Made by a program: the position numbers and the translations under genes. DNA of 64,000 nt from Diaminobutyricibacter sp049994905 (GTDB lineage Bacteria; Actinomycetota; Actinomycetes; Actinomycetales; Microbacteriaceae). The stretch is from assembly GCF_049994905.1 (NCBI RefSeq), contig NZ_CP188258.1, positions 2,728,001 through 2,792,000 on the forward strand, in the 5' to 3' direction. The first letter of the stretch is position 1; every line of letters starts with the position of its first letter. The notes under the pieces were generated by a model. That model saw only the letters and a list, made by a program, of their open reading frames with translations. It did no database searches and was not told where the DNA came from. Below are positions 26,398-35,429 of this stretch, piece after piece.

Positions 26398-27789
26398 GTG
26401 AATCTGGTGGACCTGGCTCGCCTGCAGTTCGCCTCGACCAGCGTCTACCACTTTCTCTTCGTACCCGTCACGATCGGGCTCGCGTTCCTTGTCGCGCTGC
26501 TTCAGACCGCATGGTTCCGCTCACATGACCCCCGCCACAAGCGCCTCACGAAGTTCTTCGGCACCCTCCTGCTGATCAACGTCGCGATCGGCGTCGTGAC
26601 CGGCCTCGTGCAGGAGTTCCAGTTCGGCATGAACTGGTCGAAGTACTCGGTGTATGTCGGTGACGTGTTCGGCGCCCCGCTCGCGATGGAGGGGCTGGCC
26701 GCATTCTTCCTGGAGTCGACCTTCCTGGGCTTGTGGGTCTTCGGCTGGAACGCGCTGCCGCGCGGGGTGCACCTGCTTTCGGTGTGGCTGGTGGCGGCAG
26801 GCGCGATGCTGTCCGCGGCGTTCATCATGGCCGCGAACTCGTGGATGCAGCATCCGGTCGGATACGCGACCAGCTCGAGCACCGGGCGTCCGGTGCTCAA
26901 TTCGATCGGAGACCTGTTCACCAACCCGGTGTTCGTGTGGGGATACCTTCACGTGGTCATCGCCTCGCTGATCACAGGTGCGATGGTGATGCTGGGCATC
27001 TCGGCGTGGCAGCTCAGGCGGGGGCGGATGCTGTTCAAGACATCCGCGCTCCTGTCGCTTGTGGTGCTGGTGCCGCTTTCTGCTGTCCAGCTCGGTGTCG
27101 GCAGCTACCTCGGTGTCATCGAGACCACCTACCAGCCCATGAAGATCGCCGCCGCCGAAGCGCAGTGGACGACGTGCCAGCCGTGCTCGTTCTCGCTCTT
27201 CCAGATCGGCGGCGGCAACAACGACGAGACGCCGACGAAGATCATCGCGGTGCCGCACCTGCTGTCGATCCTCGCGACCGGCACCTGGGACGGCAAAGTC
27301 GTCGGCCTCAACGAACTGCAACAGCAGTCGGTCGAGCAGTATGGGCCCGGCAACTACGTGCCGAACGTGTTCATCCAGTACTGGGCGATGCGCGTGATGG
27401 CCTACCTCGGATCCCTCGTACTCCTCTTCGCCCTGTGGGGCGGCTGGATCGCCCTGCGCCGAAAACTGCCCACATCGCGGGCGTTCCTCTTCATTGCGAC
27501 CTGGGCTGTGCCCATACCGTTCGTCATGAACACGGCCGGCTGGTTCCTCACCGAGAACGGACGACAACCGTGGATCGTGCAGGGACTGATGACGACCGCC
27601 GACGGAGCCACGACGAGCGTCTCCGCCGCCGATCTCATCATCAGCCTCTCCGCGTTCTTCCTCGTCTACATCGTGCTTGCCGTTCTCGATCTCGTGCTGA
27701 TGCTGCGCTATGGCCGTCGCGACCTCCAGGAGATCGACGAGGACGCCGAACACGACACCCGCACCGACATCCCGGCCCTGACGTACTGA
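26398..27789 (+). CDS. cydA: Cytochrome bd ubiquinol/menaquinol oxidase subunit I
   Basis: A 463-residue membrane protein with about nine segments. It starts with the conserved DLARLQFASTSVYHFLFVPV (haem-ligand His18-like position) and contains GLVQEFQFGMNW, the second axial ligand region (SWMQHPVGY) and the EFQFGMNWS quinol side. The Q-loop is of the short type. Together with subunit II it reduces O2 at high affinity. GTG 26398 has GGAAGGGGA upstream. No cydCD assembly genes follow in this window, so they must lie elsewhere. Confidence 0.93.
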   Translation: MNLVDLARLQFASTSVYHFLFVPVTIGLAFLVALLQTAWFRSHDPRHKRLTKFFGTLLLINVAIGVVTGLVQEFQFGMNWSKYSVYVGDVFGAPLAMEGLAAFFLESTFLGLWVFGWNALPRGVHLLSVWLVAAGAMLSAAFIMAANSWMQHPVGYATSSSTGRPVLNSIGDLFTNPVFVWGYLHVVIASLITGAMVMLGISAWQLRRGRMLFKTSALLSLVVLVPLSAVQLGVGSYLGVIETTYQPMKIAAAEAQWTTCQPCSFSLFQIGGGNNDETPTKIIAVPHLLSILATGTWDGKVVGLNELQQQSVEQYGPGNYVPNVFIQYWAMRVMAYLGSLVLLFALWGGWIALRRKLPTSRAFLFIATWAVPIPFVMNTAGWFLTENGRQPWIVQGLMTTADGATTSVSAADLIISLSAFFLVYIVLAVLDLVLMLRYGRRDLQEIDEDAEHDTRTDIPALTY

Positions 27790-27815
27790 CGACCTGAGAC
27801 GATGAGGAGGACCGC

Positions 27816-28814
27816 ATGAATCTCGCCGACCTGTGGTTCATCATCATCGCCGTCTTCTGGACCGGCTTCTTCGTGCTCGAAGGCTTCGACTTCGGTGTCG
27901 GTGCCCTCCATTCGTTCGTCGGACGCACGGAGACCGAACGACGGATCGCCATCAACACGATCGGCCCGTTCTGGGATGGCAACGAAGTCTGGCTGATCGT
28001 CGGCGCGGCTGCGATCTTCGCGGCGTTCCCCGCCTGGTACGCGACTTGGATCTCGGCGTCGTACCTCGCCGTCGTGCTCCTCCTGGTCGCCCTGATCGTG
28101 CGCGGTATCTCGTTCGAATGGCGCGGCCACGGTCGCGGCGACGGCTGGCGCTGGGGATGGAGCCTCTGCCTGACGGTCGGCAGCGTCGTTGCCCCCACCG
28201 TGCTGGGTCTCGCGCTCGGCGACCTGATCGCCGGCCTGCCGATCGACAGCGGCGGCAACTTCACCGGCACCTTCTGGAGTCTCTTCACCGGTTTCGGAGT
28301 CTGGACGGGCCTCACCGCGCTCGTCCTGTGCCTGGTGCAGGGGTCGACCTTCCTCGCGCTACGGACGACGGATGTGGTCCGCGGGCGGGCGCGCGCGTTC
28401 GGCCACGTGAGCTCGTTCGTCGCCCTCGGCATGGTCGCGGTGTTCGGGGTGTGGATGGCGTTGGTCGCGCATCCGGGACCCGGCGCCTACGTGGTGCTGG
28501 CGCTGGCGCTGCTTGCCGTCGTTGCTTCCCTGGTCGCGCAGTTCCGTGCACGCGACGGGCTCGCGTTCGGGGCCAGTTCGATCGCGACGGGCCTCGTGGT
28601 CGCATCCCTGTTCGTCAGCCTGTACCCGCGGGTGCTCGTGTCGAGCACGAACGCGTCATACAGCCTGACCGTCGCAGGGAGCGCATCCGGAACCTATGCA
28701 CTGAGCGTGATGAGCATCGTCGCGGCGGTGTGCTTCCCGATCGTGCTGATCTACCAGGGCTACACGTACGTGGTGTTCCGGCGCCGCGTGGTCGGACCGC
28801 CTGCTTCAGATTGA
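27816..28814 (+). CDS. cydB: Cytochrome bd ubiquinol/menaquinol oxidase subunit II
   Basis: A 332-residue membrane protein with the CydB opening (LWFIIIAVFWTGFFVLEGFD) and the conserved NTIGPFWDGNEVWLI stretch; eight or so membrane segments follow. It forms the terminal oxidase with CydA. ATG 27816 has GAGGAGG five bases upstream, and 26 bases separate it from cydA, so the two are one operon. Confidence 0.93.
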   Translation: MNLADLWFIIIAVFWTGFFVLEGFDFGVGALHSFVGRTETERRIAINTIGPFWDGNEVWLIVGAAAIFAAFPAWYATWISASYLAVVLLLVALIVRGISFEWRGHGRGDGWRWGWSLCLTVGSVVAPTVLGLALGDLIAGLPIDSGGNFTGTFWSLFTGFGVWTGLTALVLCLVQGSTFLALRTTDVVRGRARAFGHVSSFVALGMVAVFGVWMALVAHPGPGAYVVLALALLAVVASLVAQFRARDGLAFGASSIATGLVVASLFVSLYPRVLVSSTNASYSLTVAGSASGTYALSVMSIVAAVCFPIVLIYQGYTYVVFRRRVVGPPASD

Positions 28815-28838
28815 TTCACACAGAGTACGGAGACAGCG

Positions 28839-30296
28839 ATGAACAGTTCAACCTCACCGACCTCAACCCCGGCACGTGACCAGTGGTCGGCGGTCGGCGA
28901 CGTTCTGGTGGTCTTCGGGATAACCGGCGACCTCGCCAGGGTGATGACGTTCCGCTCGCTGTATCGTCTGGAACGCCGAGGGTTACTTGACTGTCCGATC
29001 GTCGGGGTTGCCGTCGACGACTGGACGCTGGAGCAACTGGTGAAACGCGCGCGGGACTCGATCATCGCCACGGGTGAAGTGCTCGACGAGAAGGTGTTCG
29101 CACGCTTCGCCGGGCGGCTGGCCTATGTGCAGGGCGACTTCGGCGAGGCGGCGACCTATCAACGGGTCGGAGAGGCGATCAGCGGCACCAAGCATCCGGT
29201 GTTCTACCTCGAGATCCCTCCGTTCCTGTTCGGCAGGGTCGCGCAAGGTCTCGCGGAGGCCGGTCTCACGGCCACGGCCCGCGTCGTCGTGGAGAAGCCG
29301 TTCGGTCACGATCTCGAATCCGCCCGGGCGCTGGCAGCGGAACTGCACACCTACCTCGACGAAGCGCAGATCTACCGGATCGACCACTACCTCGGAAAGA
29401 TGGGCTACGAGGAGATCCTCTACCTCCGCTTCGCCAACACCATTCTGGAACCGCTGTGGAATCGCAGCTACGTAGAGTGCGTGGAGATCACGATGGCCGA
29501 GGATTTCGGCGTCGAGGATCGTGGTCATTTCTATGACCCGGTCGGCGCGTTGCGCGACGTGGTGGTCAACCACCTCATGCAGGTGGTGGCAGCGGCCGCA
29601 ATGGAGCCGCCCTCCGGAGGGGGGCCGGAAGCGCTGCGCGACTCGGCGGTGACGCTGTTCCGTTCTGTGAAGGCCGCCGATCCCGAACACTACGTCCGGG
29701 GTCAGTACGAGGGCTACCTCGACATCAAGGGGGTCGCCGAGGGCTCGACGACGGAGACCTACGCGGCATTGCGGCTCGAGATCGACAACTGGCGGTGGGC
29801 GGGCGTGCCGTTCTACATCCGGACAGGCAAGAAACTCCCGGTCACGCAAACAGAACTGCGCGTCGTCTTCCGGGAGCCGCCGCCTGTCCACATCGGGCTC
29901 AGCGGCGGCGAAGACCGCGGGCCGGTGCGTGACGAGTTCGTCGTCAAGCTGGATCCCTCCACCGGCGCCCGGCTGGTCGTCGACGCTCGCCGCGCCGATG
30001 GACCCGGACCGGAGGCGATCACTCTCGACGCAGAATTCGCCGATGAAGGTGGTGAGGGCGCCACGCCCTATGAAGTGCTGCTGCACGCTGCGCTCATCGG
30101 CGATTCCAGCCGGTTCAAGGGGCAGGACGAGGTGGAAGAGAGCTGGCGCATAATGCAGCCGCTGATCGACAACCCGCCGGCCGTGCATCCGTATGCCCCG
30201 GGCACCTGGGGTCCCGCGATCGCGTCGACCATCATCGCTGATCACGGCGGATGGGAAGGCCCCTGGATCGTCAAGCCGGACGGGGCCTCGAAATGA
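28839..30296 (+). CDS. zwf: Glucose-6-phosphate 1-dehydrogenase
   Basis: A 485-residue protein of the Zwf family: NADP-binding VVFGITGDLAR (here Ile-Thr instead of the usual Ala-Ser), the substrate site RIDHYLGKMGYEE (about 180-192; Lys and His conserved) and the C-terminal PYEVLL region. It makes 6-phosphogluconolactone and NADPH. The start 24 bases after cydB and the ATGA overlap with the next gene suggest transcription with cydAB. The divergent nucleotide motif may indicate a secondary, redox-related isoform (inference). Confidence 0.9.
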   Translation: MNSSTSPTSTPARDQWSAVGDVLVVFGITGDLARVMTFRSLYRLERRGLLDCPIVGVAVDDWTLEQLVKRARDSIIATGEVLDEKVFARFAGRLAYVQGDFGEAATYQRVGEAISGTKHPVFYLEIPPFLFGRVAQGLAEAGLTATARVVVEKPFGHDLESARALAAELHTYLDEAQIYRIDHYLGKMGYEEILYLRFANTILEPLWNRSYVECVEITMAEDFGVEDRGHFYDPVGALRDVVVNHLMQVVAAAAMEPPSGGGPEALRDSAVTLFRSVKAADPEHYVRGQYEGYLDIKGVAEGSTTETYAALRLEIDNWRWAGVPFYIRTGKKLPVTQTELRVVFREPPPVHIGLSGGEDRGPVRDEFVVKLDPSTGARLVVDARRADGPGPEAITLDAEFADEGGEGATPYEVLLHAALIGDSSRFKGQDEVEESWRIMQPLIDNPPAVHPYAPGTWGPAIASTIIADHGGWEGPWIVKPDGASK

Positions 30297-32149
30297 GCCT
30301 CACGTCACCCTTTCCGCCGATCGCCGACTACGCGTTCCTGTCGAACTGCCACACCGGGGCACTGATCGCTCCGGATGGTTCGGTCGACTGGCTGTGTGTA
30401 CCCGCGTTCGACTCGCCGAGTTCATTCGGCAACCTGCTCGACAGAGGAGCCGGGTCGTTCCGGTTCGGCCCGTTCGGCATCAACGTGCCCACGCAACGGT
30501 CGTACGTGCCGGGAACCAATGTGCTGATAACAACCTGGCACACGCCGGGCGGCTGGCTGCTGGTGACCGACGCCCTGACGATGGGACCGCGCACAGGACC
30601 CGACACCGTCACGCCGCACACGAGGCCTCCCGCCGACGACGATGCGGAGCACGTGCTCGTGCGACTGGTGGAATGCCTCGAAGGCTCGGTCGAGGTCGAA
30701 ATGGTGTGCGAGCCCGCGTTCGACTATGGGCGGGAACCCGCCGCGTGGTCGCTGGTAGACGAGGGGCACGTCGCCGAAGCCGCCGGTGCTGGGCAGGTGT
30801 TCCGGCTGACGACCGACATGTCGATCGGACTGGAGGGCAGCGAGGCACGAGCCCGGCACACGCTCTCGGCCGGTGAGAAGGCCTACTGCGCGCTGTCCTG
30901 GGCGGAAGATTTCGCCGCCCCGACCGATGTTGACGATGCCACCGAACGTATCGAGCGCACGGTCACGTTCTGGCGGCGATGGCTGGCGCGGGCGCGCATC
31001 CCCGACCACCCGCTCCGACACTCCCTGGAGCGGTCGGCCCTGACGATCAAGGGCCTCACCTACATGCCGACCGGTGCGACGGTGGCAGCGCTGACCACCT
31101 CCCTGCCGGAGACCCCGGGCGGCGAACGCAACTGGGACTACCGGTACACGTGGATGCGCGACACCACGTTCACCCTGCAGGCCCTGCATTTTCTGAACCT
31201 GGACTGGGAGGCCGACGAGTTCATGCAGTTCGTGGCCGACCTCGAGCCGAACCCCGACGGCGGCCTGCAGATCATGTACGGCATCGACGGCAGACGCGAC
31301 CTGACCGAATCGACCAGGGATGACCTCTCGGGCTACGAGGGGGCCAAGCCGGTGCGGCTCGGCAACGGAGCATACAACCAGCGTCAGAACGACGTCTACG
31401 GCGCGGTGCTCGACTCCCTCCTGCTGCACACCCGCCGAAATGAGCACCTGCCCAGGCGCTTGTGGCCGCTGGTGGAGGCGCAGGCCAAAGCCGCCCTGGC
31501 GTCGTGGCGCGAACCCGACCAGGGCATCTGGGAGGCTCGCGGAGCCCCGCAGCATTATGTGTCCTCGAAGCTGATGGGCTGGGTGGCCCTGGACCGCGCC
31601 GCGAAGATTGCGGCGATCCGGGACGACCCCGAGCTCGAGAAGACCTGGAGCGCGGCCGCGGACGAGATCAAGGCGGATATCCTCGCGCACGGTGTGAGCG
31701 ACCGCGGAGTGCTGCGTCAGCACTACGACACCGACGCGCTGGACGCCTCGACGCTGCTCGCGGCGATCTTCGGGTTTCTGCCGGGCACCGACGAACGCAT
31801 GAAGAACACGGTCGCTGCCATCTCGACCGAACTCACCGAACACGGCTTCGTGCTGCGGTACGTCACGGGGGACACCGACGACGGTCTCACCGGCAAGGAA
31901 GGCACCTTCCTGATCTGTTCGTTCTGGCTGGTCTCAGCGCTCTCCCTCGTCGGGGAGCGGGAGCAGGCCACTGATCTGCTGGAGCGGCTAATCCGGATCG
32001 CTTCGCCGCTCGGCCTTTACGCGGAAGAGTTCGAAGTCGGTCGCTCCCGTCACCTGGGGAACTTCCCGCAGGCGTTCTCACACCTGGCGCTCATCGAGGC
32101 CGCGGCCCGGATCATCCTCGCCGACCGGCTGGAAGAGCTGTCGCTCTGA
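30293..32149 (+). CDS. Glycoside hydrolase family 15 protein (glucoamylase/trehalase-like)
   Basis: A 618-residue protein. The N-terminal beta-sandwich starts at PPIADYAFLSNCHTGALIAP with GSVDWLCVPAFDSPS; the C-terminal (alpha/alpha)6 barrel includes GGERNWDYRYTWMRD and the acidic GTFLICSFWLVSAL end region. Cytoplasmic GH15 proteins of this type include trehalases and glucoamylase-like enzymes; substrate not assigned. Its ATG overlaps the zwf stop (ATGA), pairing glucose release with the pentose phosphate entry step. The operon ends in a strong hairpin. Confidence 0.87.
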   Translation: MSLTSPFPPIADYAFLSNCHTGALIAPDGSVDWLCVPAFDSPSSFGNLLDRGAGSFRFGPFGINVPTQRSYVPGTNVLITTWHTPGGWLLVTDALTMGPRTGPDTVTPHTRPPADDDAEHVLVRLVECLEGSVEVEMVCEPAFDYGREPAAWSLVDEGHVAEAAGAGQVFRLTTDMSIGLEGSEARARHTLSAGEKAYCALSWAEDFAAPTDVDDATERIERTVTFWRRWLARARIPDHPLRHSLERSALTIKGLTYMPTGATVAALTTSLPETPGGERNWDYRYTWMRDTTFTLQALHFLNLDWEADEFMQFVADLEPNPDGGLQIMYGIDGRRDLTESTRDDLSGYEGAKPVRLGNGAYNQRQNDVYGAVLDSLLLHTRRNEHLPRRLWPLVEAQAKAALASWREPDQGIWEARGAPQHYVSSKLMGWVALDRAAKIAAIRDDPELEKTWSAAADEIKADILAHGVSDRGVLRQHYDTDALDASTLLAAIFGFLPGTDERMKNTVAAISTELTEHGFVLRYVTGDTDDGLTGKEGTFLICSFWLVSALSLVGEREQATDLLERLIRIASPLGLYAEEFEVGRSRHLGNFPQAFSHLALIEAAARIILADRLEELSL

Positions 32150-32176
32150 CACTGCACGTGAAGAAAGACCGTTAAA

Positions 32177-32203
32177 GGCCCCAGCGGATCAACCGCTGGG
32201 GCC
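32177..32203 (+). terminator. Hairpin terminator after the zwf/GH15 operon
   Basis: Perfect 11-base arms GGCCCCAGCGG and CCGCTGGGGCC around the loop ATCAA. No T run follows, which is common in actinobacteria. Confidence 0.7.
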
Positions 32204-32204
32204 C

Positions 32205-32287
32205 AGAGCGCGTCGCTCTACCCGAAAGAGCGACACACAGTGCGAACTAGGTGATGCGCCAGCGCTCTCCCGACTGAGTGATGGTGG
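32205..32287. other. Structured, gene-free stretch with two overlapping hairpins and a degenerate tRNA-like piece
   Basis: In the gene-free stretch 32150-32459, AGAGCG-CGT-CGCTCT (32205-32219) and GTCGCTCT/AGAGCGAC (32212-32234) share a strand and cannot form together. On the minus strand, 32287-32251 reads like a D-arm plus anticodon-arm start (CTCAGTCGGGAGAGC...), but no anticodon stem, T-arm or acceptor can be completed. Probably a remnant or a chance structure. Confidence 0.3.
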
Positions 32288-32353
32288 CGCGTTCGCAGCC
32301 GGGCGGGGGATCCCGGCTGGTCCACGCTAGCCGAAATTGAAATAACAATCTAG

Positions 32354-32415
32354 TACTTCAATTTTGAAGTAAACTCACTATCGCTACGACATATGTCAGA
32401 TGCCCGATCTGACAT
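32354..32415. promoter_or_regulatory. Two dyads in the promoter of the GntR-type gene
   Basis: TACTTCAA-TT-TTGAAGTA (32354-32371) and ATGTCAGA-N7-TCTGACAT (32393-32415) are both perfect. They lie in an AT-rich block (about 32335-32400) 45-106 bases before the GntR start. Autoregulation by the GntR protein is the simplest reading. Confidence 0.55.
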
Positions 32416-32459
32416 GCTATGGATGAGCTTTGCGCCTGCCCGAATCCCGAGGAATTGTC

Positions 32460-33110
32460 TTGCCGATCCCGTCATCCGAAGAACCCAAGCCGCGTCGACT
32501 CGTTCGAGACCTGGCCTACGAGGCGATCCAGGGGGCGATCCTGGACGGGACGTTCAGACCGGGCGAAGTCCTCGATGACGGCGAACTCCAGCGTTGGCTT
32601 CAGGTGTCTCGAACGCCGATCCGCCAGGCGCTGTTCGCGTTGACACTGGAAGGACTCGTCGAAACAGCGCCGCAGGCACATACCCGAGTCATCCGCCCGC
32701 AACCAGCGCAGGCGATCGAGTATCTGCAGACATTGGGTGTGATGCTGATCGGTGTCACCATTCTTGCCAAGCGCGTGGCCGCAGACGACGATCGAAAAGA
32801 GCTTCGCGCGATCCTCGCGAAAGCGATCACGGCACTCCATCAACACGATCAGGCGGCTTTCATCCACGAAGTCGGGTCCTATTACACACGCCTGACCGCG
32901 CTGTGCCCGAATCCGACCCTCTGCCGTCTCGTCGACAAGAAGGCGATTGCGCTCGGCTACAACCTGACCGTGGTCTTCCAGGGCATGGAGGTGCCGTGGG
33001 CCGAGATCGCCGCAGCCTATTCGGCCCTCGACGACGCGTGGGAGACAGACCGAACCGCGGACGTCGAGAGGGCGACAAAAGCCCTCTTCCTCCTCGGTGA
33101 CGACGACTGA
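32460..33110 (+). CDS. GntR family transcriptional regulator (FadR-type)
   Basis: A 216-residue regulator. The winged helix (about 15-80) has AYEAIQGAILDGTFRPGEVL and VSRTPIRQALFALTLEGLV, clear GntR signatures; the C-terminal 130 residues are all-helical, as in FCD effector domains, though the usual metal-binding His are sparse. TTG 32460 is chosen for its GAGGA ribosome site six bases upstream. Two dyads precede it. Target genes and ligand unknown. Confidence 0.82.
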   Translation: MPIPSSEEPKPRRLVRDLAYEAIQGAILDGTFRPGEVLDDGELQRWLQVSRTPIRQALFALTLEGLVETAPQAHTRVIRPQPAQAIEYLQTLGVMLIGVTILAKRVAADDDRKELRAILAKAITALHQHDQAAFIHEVGSYYTRLTALCPNPTLCRLVDKKAIALGYNLTVVFQGMEVPWAEIAAAYSALDDAWETDRTADVERATKALFLLGDDD

Positions 33111-33159
33111 CCGAAGGCACCAGAATCCCTGGGTAGAGGGGATGAAAGGAGAGACAGCC

Positions 33160-33417
33160 GTGAACACGAACGACAAAGTTGCAGGCACGCCAGGCCCGGC
33201 TCTGCGATTCGAGGTGGACATCAAACCGCTCTTCCGGGAGCTCGACCGGAGCAGCATGCTCGACCATTTCGATCTCTGGAACTACGACGACGTCGTGAGC
33301 AATCAGGACGCCATCCTCGGTCACCTCGTGTCCGGCTCGATGCCCTGCGACGGTCCGTGGCCGGAATCGGACGTTACCCTGATGCGGCAATGGATCGACG
33401 AGGGGTCGCATCCGTGA
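33160..33417 (+). CDS. Small conserved hypothetical protein
   Basis: An 85-residue protein with a distinctive compact sequence, FEVDIKPLFRELDRSSMLDH, then DAILGHLVSGSMPCDGPWP and a final RQWIDEG. As recalled, a similar domain stands alone or beside oxidoreductases in other bacteria, with the MPCDG motif conserved; its role is unknown. GTG 33160 has AAAGGAG upstream; in-frame ATG 33142 is an alternative. It follows the GntR gene by 49 bases and may be co-transcribed. Confidence 0.65.
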   Translation: MNTNDKVAGTPGPALRFEVDIKPLFRELDRSSMLDHFDLWNYDDVVSNQDAILGHLVSGSMPCDGPWPESDVTLMRQWIDEGSHP

Positions 33418-33462
33418 ACGCCCTCGCACCGTAGGTACCGTTGCGGGCGTCGACGGCGTCGG

Positions 33463-33885
33463 TCATCGTCGGTGCAACTTCAGTACCGGGATCAAGCGCG
33501 TCGTGCGCGCCTCGTAGCTCTGGAATCCGGGGCTCGCCGCTTTGAACTTCTCCCAGCCGGCATCCCGTTCGGCGCCCTTGAGCTCCTCCACATGCACGGC
33601 GACCTCGCCTTCGCCCGGCAGCTCGACCATGATGTCGGGGTGCGCGAGGAGGTTGTGGTACCAGGCGGGGTGGTCATCCGCGCCCGCTTTGGATGCTGCG
33701 ACGAGCCAGCCGTCGCCATCCGCGATCTTCATCACCGGCGTCACACGTTCGACGCCGCTCTTCGCGCCGGTGTGGTGCAGCAGCACGAGGCTGCGGCCGA
33801 AGCCGCGTGAGGCGACAGTGCCGTCGTTGGCGCGGAACTCCGCGATGATCGGTTCGTTCCAGTTGGTGTGACGAGATTCCGACAT
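33463..33885 (-). CDS. Deazaflavin (F420)-dependent nitroreductase family protein (Ddn-like)
   Basis: A 140-residue split-barrel protein: LVLLHHTGAKSGVERVTPVM, DGWLVAASKAGADDHPAWYHN and the C-terminal EKFKAASPGFQSYEARTTR, the pattern of the Ddn/DUF385 family. Relatives use reduced F420 to reduce quinones or nitro compounds; F420 use is inferred from family and from the actinobacterial setting. Transcribed convergently with the GntR/hypothetical pair. Confidence 0.85.
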   Translation of the reverse strand: MSESRHTNWNEPIIAEFRANDGTVASRGFGRSLVLLHHTGAKSGVERVTPVMKIADGDGWLVAASKAGADDHPAWYHNLLAHPDIMVELPGEGEVAVHVEELKGAERDAGWEKFKAASPGFQSYEARTTRLIPVLKLHRR

Positions 33886-34179
33886 GAGACCGCCTTCGGT
33901 GTGGTGTCCGCTGTCTCAGTCGCGCGATTGCGGAACGTATTTTCCGGCGCAAGGACGCTGCGCGATGGTTTCACCCGCACGTTCCGACCTGGCGACTGCC
34001 GTCTCGATCACAATAGCCTCGCCCCTAGCGTGGTGGCGGATCGATATGCATCCTCGGGTCGCCGTCCGACCCCTGGCGCAAAATCTCGCGCGCTCTTCTG
34101 CCACGAGTGGGGGCAATTTATATTACAAGTGTTGTGCATGACGATTGGTATCCGATAGTTTCGGTGACTCCAGGGGTGG

Positions 34180-34246
34180 CTGGCTCCTGTTCGCTCCGAA
34201 ATGTTTCGGGTGGCGGACCCTGCTGGCTCCATTTCGCTATGAAATG
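34180..34246 (+). repeat. Direct repeat in the leader of the secreted-protein gene
   Basis: In the gene-free stretch 33886-34260, CTGGCTCC-NN-TTCGCT-NN-GAAATG occurs at 34180-34203 and again at 34223-34246, 43 bases apart. Each copy contains a TTC...GAA mini-dyad, which in the second copy extends to ATTTCGCTATGAAAT. The second copy ends 14 bases before the TTG start and contains an ATG. The rest of this stretch shows no gene. Confidence 0.55.
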
Positions 34247-34260
34247 AAGGTTGAATTGTT

Positions 34261-35196
34261 TTGAGTTTCAAAAAGCAACGAAACAGCGCCGCAATCCTTG
34301 TCGGCTGCGCGACGATCGCGCTTGGACTGATCGGCGCAACCCCCGCGGTCGCAGACACGCCGGATCCAAGCACAATCGAAAGCGTGATTCGGGCAACGCC
34401 AGCCACGGCAAACGACTCTGCACAAGTACCAACGGCCGAAACTGGCAAGAATGCAATCGACGCGGATGTCGCGGACGCGAAGGTCGTTGTTCCTGTCGAG
34501 CCGGAGTCCGGAATCACGGTTGACACCGCTGCTGGCGAGATCGGGGTCGCCCTTCCATTCGCGTCAAGGGCGAATAGAGCAAACGCGGAGAAAAAGGGCA
34601 TCGTCTCATATGACAACAACAACGGATCATCCACGGTTCCCGTCATCACTTCGAGCGGGACGCTTCAGATCAATTCGGTTATCAATGATTCGTCAGCACC
34701 CTCGCGATACAGCTATGACTTGACCATCCCGGAGGGGGGCTCAATCGTTCCTGCTGGTCGGGGGTACTTCATTGTGAATGAATCCAACGACCCGGTGGCG
34801 TTCATAGCGGAACCCTGGGCGAAGGACGCAAATGGTGCGCCTGTTGCTACGCACTACGAACTTGACGGCACCACTCTTACGCAATTCGTCGACCACAACA
34901 CGACTAATGCATATCCGATCGTTGCCGACCCATCGTTTGTTTGGGAAGGGATTCTTCCTGCGGTGAAGCTCAATCGAGCCGAGACGAAAACCGCGACGAC
35001 CATGACGGGAATGGCTACCGTCTGCGGGTGGGTCACGCGATACACCTCGTACGCAGGCGGATTGATCTGTGGAGCAAACTCGCTTTCAATCATCGCGAAC
35101 AGCCAGCGCGCTTACAACGCCGGCAAGTGTGAGGAACTCCTTGTCGGGCCGGGCGTCATCGGGAGCATTGCGTACTCAGGCGGCTACTGCAAATGA
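34261..35196 (+). CDS. Secreted protein with C-terminal Cys-containing module
   Basis: A 311-residue protein beginning with a Sec signal (SFKKQRNSAAILVGCATIAL to about residue 32, AVAD cleavage). The middle, beta-rich part includes YPIVADPSFVW, a motif recalled from uncharacterised actinobacterial secreted proteins. The last 70 residues contain four Cys (CGW, ICG, GKCEELL, GGYCK) and glycine-rich hydrophobic sequence. TTG 34261 is forced: ATG 34244 is out of frame. Composition is clearly lower in GC than the neighbours, suggesting acquisition. Function unknown; coupled to a small membrane protein. Confidence 0.7.
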   Translation: MSFKKQRNSAAILVGCATIALGLIGATPAVADTPDPSTIESVIRATPATANDSAQVPTAETGKNAIDADVADAKVVVPVEPESGITVDTAAGEIGVALPFASRANRANAEKKGIVSYDNNNGSSTVPVITSSGTLQINSVINDSSAPSRYSYDLTIPEGGSIVPAGRGYFIVNESNDPVAFIAEPWAKDANGAPVATHYELDGTTLTQFVDHNTTNAYPIVADPSFVWEGILPAVKLNRAETKTATTMTGMATVCGWVTRYTSYAGGLICGANSLSIIANSQRAYNAGKCEELLVGPGVIGSIAYSGGYCK

Positions 35197-35423
35197 CGCC
35201 AATTGACGCGTTCCGGCTCGACGTCCGTCGAGCGATCAACGCCACGACGCCGCGCAAGATTGCGTCTTTCGGCTCGACGACAGTGCTTGTGGCGGCCGCA
35301 GTCATCTTCGGCGCTATTGCGCCGTGGTGGCTTTGGCTCCTTCTGTTGGCCGTCGAGGGTGTCATTTTCCTCATATTGGGCAACTATTGGGCCGGCCGTG
35401 ATGCTCTAGCCGCAGAGGACTAA
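35193..35423 (+). CDS. Small two-segment membrane protein coupled to the secreted protein
   Basis: A 76-residue protein with a charged start (DVRRAINATTPRK) and two hydrophobic segments (TTVLVAAAVIFGAI and WWLWLLLLAVEGVIFLIL). The ATG overlaps the previous stop as ATGA, so both proteins are made from one transcript, which ends at a strong hairpin. It could be an immunity or export partner of the secreted protein (inference). No homologous family recognised. Confidence 0.65.
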   Translation: MTPIDAFRLDVRRAINATTPRKIASFGSTTVLVAAAVIFGAIAPWWLWLLLLAVEGVIFLILGNYWAGRDALAAED

Positions 35424-35429
35424 GAGGCC

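Noticed and set aside
32251..32287. Antisense tRNA gene
   Set aside because: Only a D-arm-like piece is present; anticodon stem, T-arm and acceptor cannot be built, so it is not annotated as tRNA.
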